The notes: a model not told the origin generated them from the letters alone. Positions 44,583-54,204 are shown, numbered from the stretch's first letter. The stretch is DNA of 64,000 nucleotides from Halorubellus salinus (GCF_020567525.1 NZ_JAJCVI010000004.1:1-64000), one strand, 5' to 3'. Numbers and translations: made by a program.

Positions 44583-44676
44583 ACACGTATTACCGGGAGG
44601 AACGCTCTTGAACGCTTTCGTTTCGACTCGACCGGTCACCGCAGGAGTTATCCACGCAAGCGGTCTACGTCGAGTC

Positions 44677-45098
44677 GGTAGAGAGAGCCCGGCCACCGCT
44701 GCCCTTCGCGGGGCGAGCGAGGAAAGTCCCCCCACCGTCCGGGCAGGCGACTGGACGCAAGTCCAGAGCGGGAGACCGCTGGCGCTGGAACAGAAACGAG
44801 ACCACTCGCCGCGAGCGATGAGGCGCAAGCGGTGACGCGAGTCACCGCCTGGCGCGAACGGCGCGAGCCGTGAGCGCGCGAACCGACCCGCGAGGGAAGG
44901 GAGTTGACCCGCCGAGCGAAACGGGGTCCTCGGACCCCGATGGCGAACGGGCATCCGCCCGTGAGCCGCGACCGGCGAGAACGGGTGGAACGGCGAATCC
45001 TCGCCGGTGCAAGTCCACACCACAAGGTAGCTCGGACACGGATGTGGACGCTCAGCCGAATGCCGGGCCGAACAGAAGGGGGCTTACTCCTCTCAACC
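44677..45098 (+). ncRNA. rnpB: RNase P RNA (archaeal type A)
   Basis: Conserved elements are clear: GAGCGAGGAAAGTCCCCCCA (about 44713-44732, CR-I), ACAGAAACGAGACC (about 44791-44804), GCAAGTCCACACC (about 45008-45020), and CGAACAGAAGGGGGCTTACT (about 45069-45088, CR-IV/V pairing). Ends are set by P1: GGTAGAGAGAG against CTCCTCTCAACC. It cleaves 5' leaders off pre-tRNA. GTTATCC at 44647-44653, 24-30 bases upstream, is a possible TATA element. Confidence 0.93.
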
Positions 45099-45322
45099 AC
45101 AACACTTCGTCGAGCGGTCGCTGTGCGGTGCGCCCAGCGGGCGCGCCGTCGCAACCGCTCGCAAAACGTCGGTGACAGGGCGATCTATCCGAGACCTTCG
45201 AACGGTGGGTCGCGTGGCCGAGCGTCGGCTGGGGAGGGCGAGGCTGCGGTACGGTCGCGGTGACCCACTCCGTGCTGCCACCACCCGAAAGATACCTCGC
45301 ATCCTGCCGAGAACGCGCTCGC

Positions 45323-45901
45323 ATGGACGAACTCGCTCGCACGAACCACGTCTACGAGAACGACAGCGACGCGTTCGTCGAGAAGTACGAGACCGAATCG
45401 ATCGCCGCACGCTTCTGGGACGACGTCGACCCGAAGTTCCCCGGCGACCGCGTCCTCGACGTCGGCTGCGGCCCCGGCCCCGATACCGCGACCTTCGCAG
45501 CCCACGACTACGAGGTCGTCGGCTTCGACCTCACTCGCGCCTTCCTCGAACGCGCCACCGAGACCGTCGACGCCCCGTTCGTCCGCGGGGACATGCGTGC
45601 GCTTCCCTTCGAAGCGAACGCGTTCGACGGCGTCTGGGCGTCCGCGAGCCTCGTGCACGTCCCCCGCGACGACGTCCCTGGGACGCTCCAGGAGTTCCGG
45701 CGCGTCCTCACCCGGCCCGGGACGCTCGTCGCGACCCTGAAGCGCGCGGGCACCGACCGCCACGTCGACGACGACCGGTACTTCGAACGCTACCGTAGCG
45801 ACGAACTCCGCGCGCTCGGCACCGACGCCGGACTCGACGACGTCACCGTCAGCGAGAGCGGTGACCGCTGGCTCGAACTCACCGCGCGCATCGACGACTG
45901 A
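45323..45901 (+). CDS. class I SAM-dependent methyltransferase
   Basis: 192 aa from ATG at 45323 (MDELARTNHVYENDSDAFVE), the point where family similarity begins. Motif I RVLDVGCGPGPDT (about 47-59), VVGFDLTRAFLERA (about 69-82), MRALPFEANAFDGVWASASL (about 94-113, motif IV region). Generic Methyltransf_11 fold; substrate unknown. Cytosolic. Downstream convergent aminopeptidase gene. Confidence 0.85.
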   Translation: MDELARTNHVYENDSDAFVEKYETESIAARFWDDVDPKFPGDRVLDVGCGPGPDTATFAAHDYEVVGFDLTRAFLERATETVDAPFVRGDMRALPFEANAFDGVWASASLVHVPRDDVPGTLQEFRRVLTRPGTLVATLKRAGTDRHVDDDRYFERYRSDELRALGTDAGLDDVTVSESGDRWLELTARIDD

Positions 45902-45924
45902 CCGCGGCGAGGCGGTCGCGAGGA

Positions 45925-47022
45925 CTACCCCTCGAAATCGTCCTCCCACCGGAACACGCCGTTGCGCTGCACGACCTCCCCATCGACCGCCAGGCGCGAC
46001 TCTTCGCTCACGTCCGCGATCATGTCCACGTGCACCGCCGAGTCGTTCCCCGACTCGCCCTCGGGGAGGTTCGCGTCGTACGCACGCCCCACCGCCAGGT
46101 GGACCGTATCACGCATCTTCTCGTCGAACAGGATGTTGTCCGTGAACCGGTCGATACCCGGATTCATCCCGATACCGAGCTCGCCGAGCCGACGTGCGCC
46201 CTCGTCGGTATCGAGGATGTCCCCGAGCACGTCCTCGTTCACGCCCGCCGAATACTCGACGACCTCGCCGTCCTCGAAGACGAGGTGGACGTCCCGCACC
46301 TGCTTCCCGCGGAACGTCATCGGCACGTCGAAGCTCACCTCGCCCTCGGTTCCATAGGGTGCCGTGAACACCTCGCCGCTCGGCAGGTTGCTCGAGTTGT
46401 ACGCGACGCTCGCCGCCGAATTGACCGCGGTCCGCCCCTCGATCGACATCGAAACATCGGTGTGGTCGCCGACGACGAGCCGAACCTCGCTCCCCGCGTC
46501 GAGAACCTCCTTCATCTGCGCCATCTCGTCCGCCAACGCCTGCCAGTCCCGGAGGATCGCGTCGTACACGAAGTCCTGATAGGCCTCGTACGACATCTCC
46601 GCCTGCTGGGCGAGCGCCCGCGTCGGATGCAGCGTCGACACGTAATCCAGGTCCATCCACGCCTCCCGGAGCGCCTCCTGGGCCTTCGAATGTGCCGCCC
46701 GCGTCTCCCCGTCCACGTCGACGGTCGCACTCGTGTTCCGACTCGCCCCCAACCGCAACCCGACGTCCGCGTTCTCGACGAGTGCCAGCTCGTGCTCGCC
46801 CACCTCGAAGTCACCCGGATGCGCCCGCAGGTACGCCCGACTCGCCTCCGCCGACGCGTACAACTGCACCATGTTCGCCCCACGCTCACCGATAGCCTCG
46901 GCGACCGCGACCGCCAGCTCGTGCGCGCCCTCGCTCACAGACACCACGACGTCGTCACCGGACTCGATGCGCGCACTCCAATCGACGAGCACCTCGGCGT
47001 GCTCCCGCACTCGCTGATCCAT
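45925..47022 (-). CDS. M29 family aminopeptidase
   Basis: 365 aa from ATG at 47022 (MDQRVREHAEVLVDWS). Metal-site residues of M29 are visible: the NSAASVAYNSSNLPSGEVFT block (about 202-221, conserved Glu), EYSAGVNEDVL, GELGIGMNPG (about 284-293), RDTVHLAVGRAYD (about 307-319) and DSAVHVDMIAD (about 328-338). Removes N-terminal amino acids with two divalent cations; cytosolic peptide turnover. An in-frame extension upstream to 47079 is hydrophobic and unlikely. Confidence 0.9.
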   Translation of the reverse strand: MDQRVREHAEVLVDWSARIESGDDVVVSVSEGAHELAVAVAEAIGERGANMVQLYASAEASRAYLRAHPGDFEVGEHELALVENADVGLRLGASRNTSATVDVDGETRAAHSKAQEALREAWMDLDYVSTLHPTRALAQQAEMSYEAYQDFVYDAILRDWQALADEMAQMKEVLDAGSEVRLVVGDHTDVSMSIEGRTAVNSAASVAYNSSNLPSGEVFTAPYGTEGEVSFDVPMTFRGKQVRDVHLVFEDGEVVEYSAGVNEDVLGDILDTDEGARRLGELGIGMNPGIDRFTDNILFDEKMRDTVHLAVGRAYDANLPEGESGNDSAVHVDMIADVSEESRLAVDGEVVQRNGVFRWEDDFEG

Positions 47023-47089
47023 ACCCGACCCACCGACCGCCACCCACAAAACCAGTCCGCATCCACCGCCCCACACCACGCGAACCCGC

Positions 47090-47224
47090 CTACTGCTTAC
47101 GCACCGTATAGTTCGTCCCCACCTCGTTCATGTTCAACTCGTCAGCACGCCGCTTCGCCGACTTCCGATCCACGAACGGGCCCTCCACCTCACGCGAACC
47201 CACCATCACGTAGTAGTCGCTCAT
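47090..47224 (-). CDS. 44-aa conserved small protein
   Basis: 44 aa: starts MSDYYVMVGSREVEGPFVDR and continues KSAKRRADELNMNEVGTNYT, a compact alpha/beta sequence of SPOR-like appearance with a basic helix. It is not low-complexity and its codon use fits the genome, so it is very likely real although below usual length cut-offs. I recall near-identical haloarchaeal peptides but cannot give a function. Confidence 0.65.
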   Translation of the reverse strand: MSDYYVMVGSREVEGPFVDRKSAKRRADELNMNEVGTNYTVRKQ

Positions 47225-47302
47225 CGAACCCCCCTATCCAGTCCACGACAAAGAGTCTCACGACTATCCGCTCGCGGAGAGGTCAACCGGAACAGGCGAG
47301 CA

Positions 47303-47315
47303 TGGGCCCTGACGG
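47303..47315. repeat. 13-bp match to tRNA-Met 3' end (possible left attachment site)
   Basis: TGGGCCCTGACGG differs at one base from TGGGCCCTGGCGG (54617-54629), the 3' end of tRNA-Met on the same plus-strand reading. It lies where base composition drops at the left edge of the 47.3-53.6 kb segment. Too short to exclude chance. The rest of 47225-47735 shows only the doubtful ORF listed next. Confidence 0.35.
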
Positions 47316-47321
47316 GATGAT

Positions 47322-47645
47322 TCAGTGCGGTATCGTCTCTCCGAGAGCTCTCACCGAGCCGTCTAAACTCGGGTCCGCCACTCCGTTGAGCCGATGACGT
47401 TTTTCGATACCCAACTCCCCAGTATCGCGCAAAAATAACGTCAGAATTTCACCAATTGTGACGAAAAAGACGACCAACAGCGATCCCCCCGCAATCGCAA
47501 GGGGAAGGCTGTCAGGAGACACAGATAGGCTCGTGGAGACGAGATCTACTGCGGACAGCGCTCCGACCGTCCGTGTTTCTCGGACCACAGCGTCGTCGTC
47601 GGGGAGACTACGGGACCAGACGACGGGATCCCCGAGTTGTGGCAT
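47322..47645 (-). CDS. possible small membrane protein
   Basis: 107 aa starting MPQLGDPVVWSR. One hydrophobic segment, LPLAIAGGSLLVVFFVTIGE (about 47-66), and a charged C-terminus. No family. It is divergent from the MgtC-type gene. The AT-rich TTAATAT (about 47661-47667) between them could serve either. May be noncoding. Confidence 0.35.
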   Translation of the reverse strand: MPQLGDPVVWSRSLPDDDAVVRETRTVGALSAVDLVSTSLSVSPDSLPLAIAGGSLLVVFFVTIGEILTLFLRDTGELGIEKRHRLNGVADPSLDGSVRALGETIPH

Positions 47646-47735
47646 GGATCGTCCGCACCCTTAATATCGCGTGCGTCGCCGTCGCTGCGTTTATGACCTA
47701 TCGTTTGACAATCCACTGGGTGGATACGCTATATA

Positions 47736-48989
47736 ATGGTCGACCCGACAACTGCACCGCTCGCTGAAACCGTCTCACATCTCCTGCTCGCGGCTGGCCT
47801 CGGTGCGCTTATTGGTCTGGAACGGGAGCAAAGCGAGTCGGGCGGATCGTTCGCTGGGAGCCGAACCTTCCCGCTGATTGCACTCTATGGGGCGCTCGTT
47901 CAGGCGTTTTTCCCGGCCGTGCTTCCGCTCGCTGTGGGAACGCTCGTCGTGCCTCTCACCGTAGCCTACGTCGGAAAAATCTGGTACGAAGAGGATATCG
48001 GCTTGACGACGCTCGTGGCCGCCCTCGTGACGGTCATCCTCGGTGCAATGGCGATGTATTCAGACCAGGGTGCGGTCGTCGCTATCATCGCCGGCGGCGC
48101 CGTCACAGTGCTCCTCTCGGTGAAGGATTCGATACACGAGTTCGCTGATCGGATCGAAGAGAACGAACGGCGGGCGTCGGCGAAGTTTATTCTCGTCGTC
48201 CTCGTCGTGCTACCTGCTCTTCCCGACCGGTCGCTTGACGTCCTCTATGGGCTCAATCCGCGGTTCATCTGGTTGATGGTCGCCTTCGTCACTGGTCTCG
48301 GATTCGTGGCGTACGTACTCGGACAAGCGCTCGGTCCCGAACGAGGGATCGCCCTCACCGGAATCGTCGGTGGTTTCGTCTCGTCCACGGCAACGACGGT
48401 CTCGATGGCGGAGAAGACGACCCAGAACGCGACGCTCTATCACGTCTGTGCCTTCGCGGTCGTCACCGCCTCGATCGTGATGTTCCCCCGAGCACTCCTC
48501 GAGATCGCGGTTGTCAACCCCGATCTGCTCTCGAGCGTCGCGCTACCACTGGGAGCGATGACTGTGGTGGGGGTGGTTGCTGCCGTGGGGTTGTACTGGC
48601 GGACTGCATCCGACGAGACTGTCGAACCGGAAGAACTCAAGAACCCACTTCGCCTGCGGCCAGCCCTCCTCTTCGGGGCGATATTCGCGGCCGTGTTGCT
48701 CATCTCCGAGTATGCCAACCAGTGGTTCGGCGCATCGGGCGTGTACGTGACGGCGTTCTTCTCTGGTCTCGCCGATGTCGACGCAATGACGATAACGTTG
48801 AGTCAACTCGCCGCGGAAGGAACAGTCTCGACAGAGGTCGCCACGACGGGGATCGTGATCGCGGCTATCGCAAACACGTTCGTCAAGGCCGCATTAGCGT
48901 GGGTTCTCGGCACCCCCAGGTTGGGCCGACTCGTGTCGATTGTGCTCGGCATCGTCGTCCTGAGCGGTCTGACCATTCTCGTCATTTGA
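47736..48989 (+). CDS. MgtC/SapB plus DUF4010 membrane protein
   Basis: 417 aa. N-terminal MgtC-like part (about 8-140) with LGALIGLEREQSESGGSFAG followed by SRTFPL, then a DUF4010 region (about 180-415) with LTGIVGGFVSSTATTVSMAE (about 207-226). About a dozen membrane helices. MgtC relatives modulate Mg or ATP-synthase function in bacteria; the role of DUF4010 fusions is unknown. The start codon follows CTATATA directly, so the real transcript start or start codon may be different. Codon use is less GC-rich than the flanks. Confidence 0.82.
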   Translation: MVDPTTAPLAETVSHLLLAAGLGALIGLEREQSESGGSFAGSRTFPLIALYGALVQAFFPAVLPLAVGTLVVPLTVAYVGKIWYEEDIGLTTLVAALVTVILGAMAMYSDQGAVVAIIAGGAVTVLLSVKDSIHEFADRIEENERRASAKFILVVLVVLPALPDRSLDVLYGLNPRFIWLMVAFVTGLGFVAYVLGQALGPERGIALTGIVGGFVSSTATTVSMAEKTTQNATLYHVCAFAVVTASIVMFPRALLEIAVVNPDLLSSVALPLGAMTVVGVVAAVGLYWRTASDETVEPEELKNPLRLRPALLFGAIFAAVLLISEYANQWFGASGVYVTAFFSGLADVDAMTITLSQLAAEGTVSTEVATTGIVIAAIANTFVKAALAWVLGTPRLGRLVSIVLGIVVLSGLTILVI

Positions 48990-49137
48990 ACTGAACGATT
49001 GTCCAGGAACATCCACGTCGAATATCGTCTCGCAAAGGTGCGGGAGGCCAACTACTTCACCGGAATCGAGCATCTGGACCCGGGAGAGAACCCAACTTCT
49101 ATGTAATCATCAAGCAATCTTCGTGGACAACGGATAG

Positions 49138-51144
49138 ATGAGTCCTCTCTCATTCCTCTTTTCTTTGAGCGCCGGATGGCCGCTCCGGCTTCTCCCGGGA
49201 CAGTTGCCGGTCTCGCTCGACGTGGTCGTCGTACTGGCAATCATCGCCATCGTCTTCGTCCTCTTCGTTACCCAGCCGGTACCGATCGACGCCACCGCGG
49301 TCGGCCTCATGGTCGTACTCGTCCTCCTCGGCGAGTGGACAGGCGTGTCGCCGGAGCAGGGAGTCTCTGGATTCTCGAATCCCGCCACGCTCACCGTACT
49401 GGCGATGTTCGTCCTGAGTGAAGGTGTCCGACGGACCGGCGTTATCCAGATCCTCACGCGAAAATTGATTGCGTTCGCCGGGGACGACGAGTTCCGGCAG
49501 TTGCTCGCCACGGTCACGCTCTCCGGACCGCCGGGCGGGGTGGTCAGCAACGTCTCGGTCGTCGCCGTGTTGATCCCCGCCATAATGAACCTCGCTCGGC
49601 AAACGAAGACGTCGCCCTCGAAGCTCCTGATTCCACTGTCGTTCGCCTCGATGCTCGGCGGCATGCTCACCGTCGTCGGGACGATAACGAACCTCCTGGC
49701 GAGCGAGGTGTGGGTCCAGGTGGGTGGTCCCGACGCACAGCCGTTCGATCTGCTGGAGTTCACGCACCTTGGCGCTATCGTCTTGCTCGTGGGGATCGTG
49801 TACCTGCTCACCGTCGGTCGATATCTCACCCCGGCACGGATCGAGCCGGCGGAGTCGCCAACCGACGCGTTCGGTATGACCGATTATCTCACCGACGTCG
49901 TCGTCATGGAGGACTCGCCGCTCGTCGGTTCCCGGGTCGGGGAACTGAGCGAGCGGGACCTCGATCTCGACGTGTTCCAGGTCGTCCGAGGTAACCGGAC
50001 GCTCGCCCGCGGACTCGGATCGGAACGGATCCGGGCCGGCGATGTCCTGTCCGTCAGGGCCGACCAGGAAACCCTCCAGGAGGTCATCGAGCAGGACCAC
50101 CTGCAGCTGTTACCGGAGGTCCTGGAGGCGGCCACGGAGGACGATGCGTCCCTCCCGCCCGGCTTCTCGCCACGGCATCACGGCTGGGAGCCGCCCGACG
50201 CGGAGCGTAGCGACTCTCTCGCCGAGGATGAGACGTCTAGCGAAGACACAGAAGAGGACGGCGACGAGACGGATGGAGAAGCTCCCGACGAGGAGATCGA
50301 ACTCACCGAAGTCGTGCTGTTGCCCGGGCCCTGGTCGAGTCGGCGCAGCGGTGTCGCAGACTTCGAGCGCGACTACGACGTGACAGTCCTGGCGATCCGA
50401 CGCGGCGACGAGGTGATCCGTCAGCGCCTCCGAGAGGTCCGGTTACAGGCCGGCGACGTCATCCTCGTCCAGGCGCCCGATCAAGTGCTCGATCGCGTCG
50501 CGAGGGACACGAACGTCGCCGTCGCGGGCGAGGACAGGTGGGAGGACTTCGACCGGTCGAAGATCCCCATCGCATTGGGGATCCTCGCCGGTGCTCTCGG
50601 ACTCGCGGCACTCAACGTCCTCACACTCATGGTGAGTGCGCTGACGGGCGTCGCGGCGATGTTCTTCACGGGCATCCTCACGCCCGAGGAGGCGTACGAG
50701 GCCGTCGACTGGGAGGTGATCTTCATGGTGGCGGGTGTCATCCCGCTCGGTATCGCGGTCGAGGCGTCCGGGACGGCGGCCCTCATCGCCGACCTTGTCG
50801 TTTCTGTCAGCGGTCTCCTTCCCGTGATAGCGGTTCTGGGGCTGTTCTACCTAGGAACTGCGATCATCACGGAAATGATCAGCAACTCTGCCAGCGTCGT
50901 GTTGTTGCTACCGATCGGGGTCGAGGTTGCTGGCCAGCTCGGCGTCAACCCCTTCGCGTTCGTGATGGCCGTGACCTTCGCGGCCAGCACACCGCTACTG
51001 ACGCCCGTCGGCTACCAGACGAACCTCATGGTCTACGGTCCAGGCGGGTACAAATTCACGGATTTCGCACGCGTCGGCGCACCCTTACAGTTGATACTAA
51101 CTGTCGTGACGACTGTTGGTATCGTGTTTTTCTGGGGCCTGTGA
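49138..51144 (+). CDS. SLC13/DASS-type permease with two RCK_C (TrkA-C) domains
   Basis: 668 aa. The N-terminal transporter half (about 25-225) has LSGPPGGVVSNVSVVAVLIP where SLC13 proteins carry a substrate SNT motif and VVGTITNLL. Two TrkA-C domains lie in the central loop (about 253-325 and 380-455), separated by a Glu/Asp-rich linker (about 350-380). The C-terminal half (about 475-668) has ITEMISNSASVVLLLPIGVE. Such proteins import anions such as sulfate or dicarboxylates, gated by RCK ligands. Substrate unknown. Confidence 0.87.
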   Translation: MSPLSFLFSLSAGWPLRLLPGQLPVSLDVVVVLAIIAIVFVLFVTQPVPIDATAVGLMVVLVLLGEWTGVSPEQGVSGFSNPATLTVLAMFVLSEGVRRTGVIQILTRKLIAFAGDDEFRQLLATVTLSGPPGGVVSNVSVVAVLIPAIMNLARQTKTSPSKLLIPLSFASMLGGMLTVVGTITNLLASEVWVQVGGPDAQPFDLLEFTHLGAIVLLVGIVYLLTVGRYLTPARIEPAESPTDAFGMTDYLTDVVVMEDSPLVGSRVGELSERDLDLDVFQVVRGNRTLARGLGSERIRAGDVLSVRADQETLQEVIEQDHLQLLPEVLEAATEDDASLPPGFSPRHHGWEPPDAERSDSLAEDETSSEDTEEDGDETDGEAPDEEIELTEVVLLPGPWSSRRSGVADFERDYDVTVLAIRRGDEVIRQRLREVRLQAGDVILVQAPDQVLDRVARDTNVAVAGEDRWEDFDRSKIPIALGILAGALGLAALNVLTLMVSALTGVAAMFFTGILTPEEAYEAVDWEVIFMVAGVIPLGIAVEASGTAALIADLVVSVSGLLPVIAVLGLFYLGTAIITEMISNSASVVLLLPIGVEVAGQLGVNPFAFVMAVTFAASTPLLTPVGYQTNLMVYGPGGYKFTDFARVGAPLQLILTVVTTVGIVFFWGL

Positions 51145-51198
51145 CTTTAGTACAGAGGTTCGGATGCCTGTGGCCTTGGGGAGTACTCGTTGACCAAC

Positions 51199-52056
51199 CT
51201 ATTTCACTGAGATGACAGGTACGCCAGCACGGCGAATTACACGTTCGGTAACACTACCGAGGAGGAACCGACGTATACCCTTCCGACCGTGAGTCCCCAT
51301 TACGATGCAATCGACATCGTGCTCCTCCGCATATCTGACAATCTCGAGATAGGGTGGGCCAGTCAATACCGAGGTTTCAGTCGGCAAGTACGTCGACGAT
51401 TGGACCTTCTCGAGGGCGAGGTCTAACGCCTTCTCTCCGATTTCTTCAAGCGCTTCTCGTAGCCTCTCGACTCTCTCGCCGTTGATTACCTGTCCTATCT
51501 CAGCGACGTAGATGATATGCAGTGTCGCGTCGACAGATCTCGCCAGTTCTCCCGCATGTTCAACAGCAGTATGTGCACACTCGCTCCCATCAGTTGGAAC
51601 GAGTACTGAATTGATGTCTGCATCGACAACCGTCTCCTCGTGAACGGTCATGACTGGGACGGGAGACTCGCGTAGGGTTAGTTCTGCGACGCTCCCGAGG
51701 ACAGCCCGGCTGAGGCTAAGTCCACTTCTGCCCCGAGTTCCCATCACAATACAGTCGATACTGTGTTTGTCTGTGTAGGTGAGGATCTCTTGATGAATTG
51801 ACTTTGTCTTTTCAATGACCGCCCTCGTGGCCTCGACATCAGAAGAAGCAGCCAATTCGACAGCCGTTTGTACTGCTTCCTCGCCACTTCGGTCGGGGGC
51901 GTTGACACCATCAGTATCAGTGGAGGGTTGGTCGTGGTCGAGGACGTGAATCACGTGTAGTTCCGCGTCAAACTGATTGGCAAGTGTAACAGCTGCTTCA
52001 GCCGCGGTCGACGAGGCTTCACTGCCGTCAGTCGGCAGTAGAATGCGTTGGTACAT
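51199..52056 (-). CDS. tandem-domain universal stress protein
   Basis: 285 aa with two UspA domains (1-143 and 148-285). Each has an ATP-type motif: MGTRGRSGLSLSRAVLGSVA (about 106-125) and MGTHGRKGIRRFLLGSVTER (about 253-272). Nucleotide-binding stress protein, cytosolic. Placed between two membrane proteins of the lower-GC segment, so it may act with one of them, as many Usp proteins do with transporters. Confidence 0.9.
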   Translation of the reverse strand: MYQRILLPTDGSEASSTAAEAAVTLANQFDAELHVIHVLDHDQPSTDTDGVNAPDRSGEEAVQTAVELAASSDVEATRAVIEKTKSIHQEILTYTDKHSIDCIVMGTRGRSGLSLSRAVLGSVAELTLRESPVPVMTVHEETVVDADINSVLVPTDGSECAHTAVEHAGELARSVDATLHIIYVAEIGQVINGERVERLREALEEIGEKALDLALEKVQSSTYLPTETSVLTGPPYLEIVRYAEEHDVDCIVMGTHGRKGIRRFLLGSVTERVIRRAGVPVISVK

Positions 52057-52119
52057 GCTTTTTTTATCTAACTGGGCTATTGGACGTTGTCGAGATAAAC
52101 GGTTCTCCTACCCGCGGTA

Positions 52120-53421
52120 TCATCCCGGTTCTTGGACGGTTAGGTATCGAACCTGTACAGCTACGTTGCGACCTGCAATCTCATCAATACGGGTGTTCAA
52201 ACGATCACCCAGTTCTGGTGGGGCTTCTCCTCGAGGAGCACCGATCAAGATAGTTACCTTGGAGGGACGCTGGGCGAGGAGATTCTCCGAATATTCGAAC
52301 TGGACCTCGAGTAAAACGAACTCTGAATAAACCGGTTCCTCGAGAATTGATTGGATATCATTTTGAATCGATTGCTCGGAAGTGGCAGTCTGATACGAGG
52401 AGAACGTAACAGTTCCGAGGAATGCAGAAAGGACCAAAATGCTAATCAGGAGAATGCCAACGCGTTTGACGAATGTCTTTCTCGTCTGCTCCATACGGAA
52501 CCATTTCTCAGGCCGGTATCCCATATACCAGAGCACAAGAAGTGCGGCGAGATTGATCGAAAGGACGTTAACGAGGAGCAACACGCCGGAGCCCACCGCG
52601 AGTGCCGTATTCCCCCACGCGATGGCGATCCCGACCGTCGCTGCGGGAGGGACGAGTGCCACTGCAATCATGACGCCAACTAGTGCCGACGAGAGTCCCG
52701 AAGCAAGGCTAATCACTCCAGCGGCACCGGACCCGAGGGCAACCATGAGTGACAGGACGTCCGGGCGAAATCGTTCTCGTATTTGCGAGATAGACAGGAT
52801 ATCTAATCCAGGTGGGACGAGATTCCCTGTTCTGATGAGAATCGCGAAAAGAGCGGCACTCGCTACTGTGAGTATGGCCCCGATGATCTGCAGCTTGACA
52901 CCGTCTCTAAAGAGGTCGCGGTCCCGGAAGACCGTGCCAACGCTTGTAGCCATTGCGGGGCCAATGAGCGGTGCGATCACCATCGACCCGACGACGACCG
53001 CAGCAGAATCCAGAAGCAGTCCTGCCGTCGCAATAATCGCACTCACGATTGTCATGCCAGCATATATCGGCATGGACGCTGGGACGAGCTCCTCAGCAGC
53101 GCTTTGGAGTTCTTCGCGGGCGATCTGCTCCGGTCTCTCTTCATCTTCCGTGAATTGTTCCTCGAGTTGGTCGTAATCGCGTGAAACAACGGTTTGCGTC
53201 TCGACTGTCACTGTAACCGCGTCGTCGTTTATGCCCGTTTCCCGGAGACGATCCAGGATGGGTTCGACAGCATTCGTCGGGAGCGGAAAATGAAGGGCAC
53301 AGGTGTATTCACGGTTGCTCGTTTCATCAGTGAGCGTATAACTGATGCCTTCATCGTCCAGAATATCGAGAACAGCGTCCTGCTTCCCTACAGGGACAGT
53401 CACAAAAACGAGCCGAGCCAT
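52120..53421 (-). CDS. DUF389/TIGR00341 family membrane protein
   Basis: 433 aa. Soluble N-terminus (about 1-105, ferredoxin-like, RLVFVTVPVGKQDAVLDIL), then DUF389 core with five or six helices including VVGSMVIAPLIGPAMATSVG (about 143-162) and SGLSSALVGVMIAVALVPPA (about 240-259), one more membrane helix (about 330) and a soluble C-terminus. Function unknown in all organisms. Head-to-tail with the Usp gene on the minus strand. Confidence 0.87.
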   Translation of the reverse strand: MARLVFVTVPVGKQDAVLDILDDEGISYTLTDETSNREYTCALHFPLPTNAVEPILDRLRETGINDDAVTVTVETQTVVSRDYDQLEEQFTEDEERPEQIAREELQSAAEELVPASMPIYAGMTIVSAIIATAGLLLDSAAVVVGSMVIAPLIGPAMATSVGTVFRDRDLFRDGVKLQIIGAILTVASAALFAILIRTGNLVPPGLDILSISQIRERFRPDVLSLMVALGSGAAGVISLASGLSSALVGVMIAVALVPPAATVGIAIAWGNTALAVGSGVLLLVNVLSINLAALLVLWYMGYRPEKWFRMEQTRKTFVKRVGILLISILVLSAFLGTVTFSSYQTATSEQSIQNDIQSILEEPVYSEFVLLEVQFEYSENLLAQRPSKVTILIGAPRGEAPPELGDRLNTRIDEIAGRNVAVQVRYLTVQEPG

Positions 53422-53636
53422 AGGTGCTACAACTCGCCCGCACCCGATAAATGGTCTCCCGTCTGGTTTTGCCCCCTACCGATATCGAAGGGTGGCGACT
53501 GTTCTGAGCCGAATCTGGCGTTGGACAACAGGATCGAACACGCATTCGTGACGGGACGTCTCCTCTCACGGCGTGAGAAATCCTTCGTGTAGAGAAAAAT
53601 GGGTCAGGGGACTTCCCTGAGCGACTCCAAGTAGAT

Positions 53637-54014
53637 TCAGTGACTCTGAATGCCATCGTGTATTGGTCTGAAAGGCTCTGGTGAATCACTAGACGGGCGG
53701 TCGGCGCGCTCGTCGTCGTAGAGGCGGTCCTGCGCGACGAAGTACAGGCGGAACAGGGGCGTCGTCTCGAGGCGATAGCTCGGGACGGCCGACGAGTCCG
53801 GGGGCAGGAGTGGCTGGTGCTGGTAGTCGAAGCACGTGGTCCACGTGTCGCCGCCGATCTCGAACGTCGACGTCGGCTTTCCCGACGCCCGCCAGCCGTC
53901 GTGGTCCTTGCGGACGGAGTCGAGCGCGTAGTACGGCTTCAGCGCGTACTGCATGAAGTGCAGGTGCGCGTCGAACTCGTGGCACTGGGGCCGGACGAAC
54001 TCCTGGAAGCTCAC
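53637..54014 (-). pseudogene. truncated DUF7845-like provirus protein (N-terminal fragment)
   Basis: 125 aa from GTG at 54014, overlapping the previous stop (GTGA). Pattern CHEFDAHLHFMQYALKPYYA (about 11-30), TFEIGGDTWTTCFDYQHQPL (about 50-69), RLETTPLFRLYF recalls DUF7845, a long (several hundred residues) protein of haloarchaeal proviruses. Similarity-like character stops at about residue 107 and the tail is random, so only the N-terminus survives, joined at about 53.69 kb to unrelated DNA. Confidence 0.6.
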
Positions 54015-54124
54015 GGCCGGCCCCCGTAATGATCGAGGCGCTCCCCGGGCCGACGCCAGTCCCAGGAGGTCGTCTCGCGAGCCTCGACGTCGTAGAGACG
54101 AGAGGCGCGGACGAACTCGGTCAC
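54011..54124 (-). CDS. 37-aa provirus-type small ORF
   Basis: 37 aa from GTG at 54124, with TEFVRASRLYDVEARETTSW then DWRRPGERLDHYGG. Both ends overlap neighbours by GTGA (with the 27-aa gene upstream and the DUF7845 fragment downstream), which is the main evidence that it is translated. No known domain. Confidence 0.5.
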   Translation of the reverse strand: MTEFVRASRLYDVEARETTSWDWRRPGERLDHYGGRP

Positions 54125-54204
54125 GCGAGCATCACCCCGAGCGGCACGAGCGCGCCAGCGAGCAGCAGGAGGAAGCCGAGCGCGGCCCGGAGCTTCGGGT
54201 TCAC
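54121..54204 (-). CDS. 27-aa single-span membrane peptide
   Basis: 27 aa from GTG at 54204. Three polar or basic residues are followed by a hydrophobic helix (ALGFLLLLAGALVPLGVMLA). Its start overlaps the stop of the CxxC gene and its stop overlaps the next start, both as GTGA. Peptides like this recur in haloarchaeal provirus operons in my memory; role unknown. Confidence 0.55.
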   Translation of the reverse strand: MNPKLRAALGFLLLLAGALVPLGVMLA

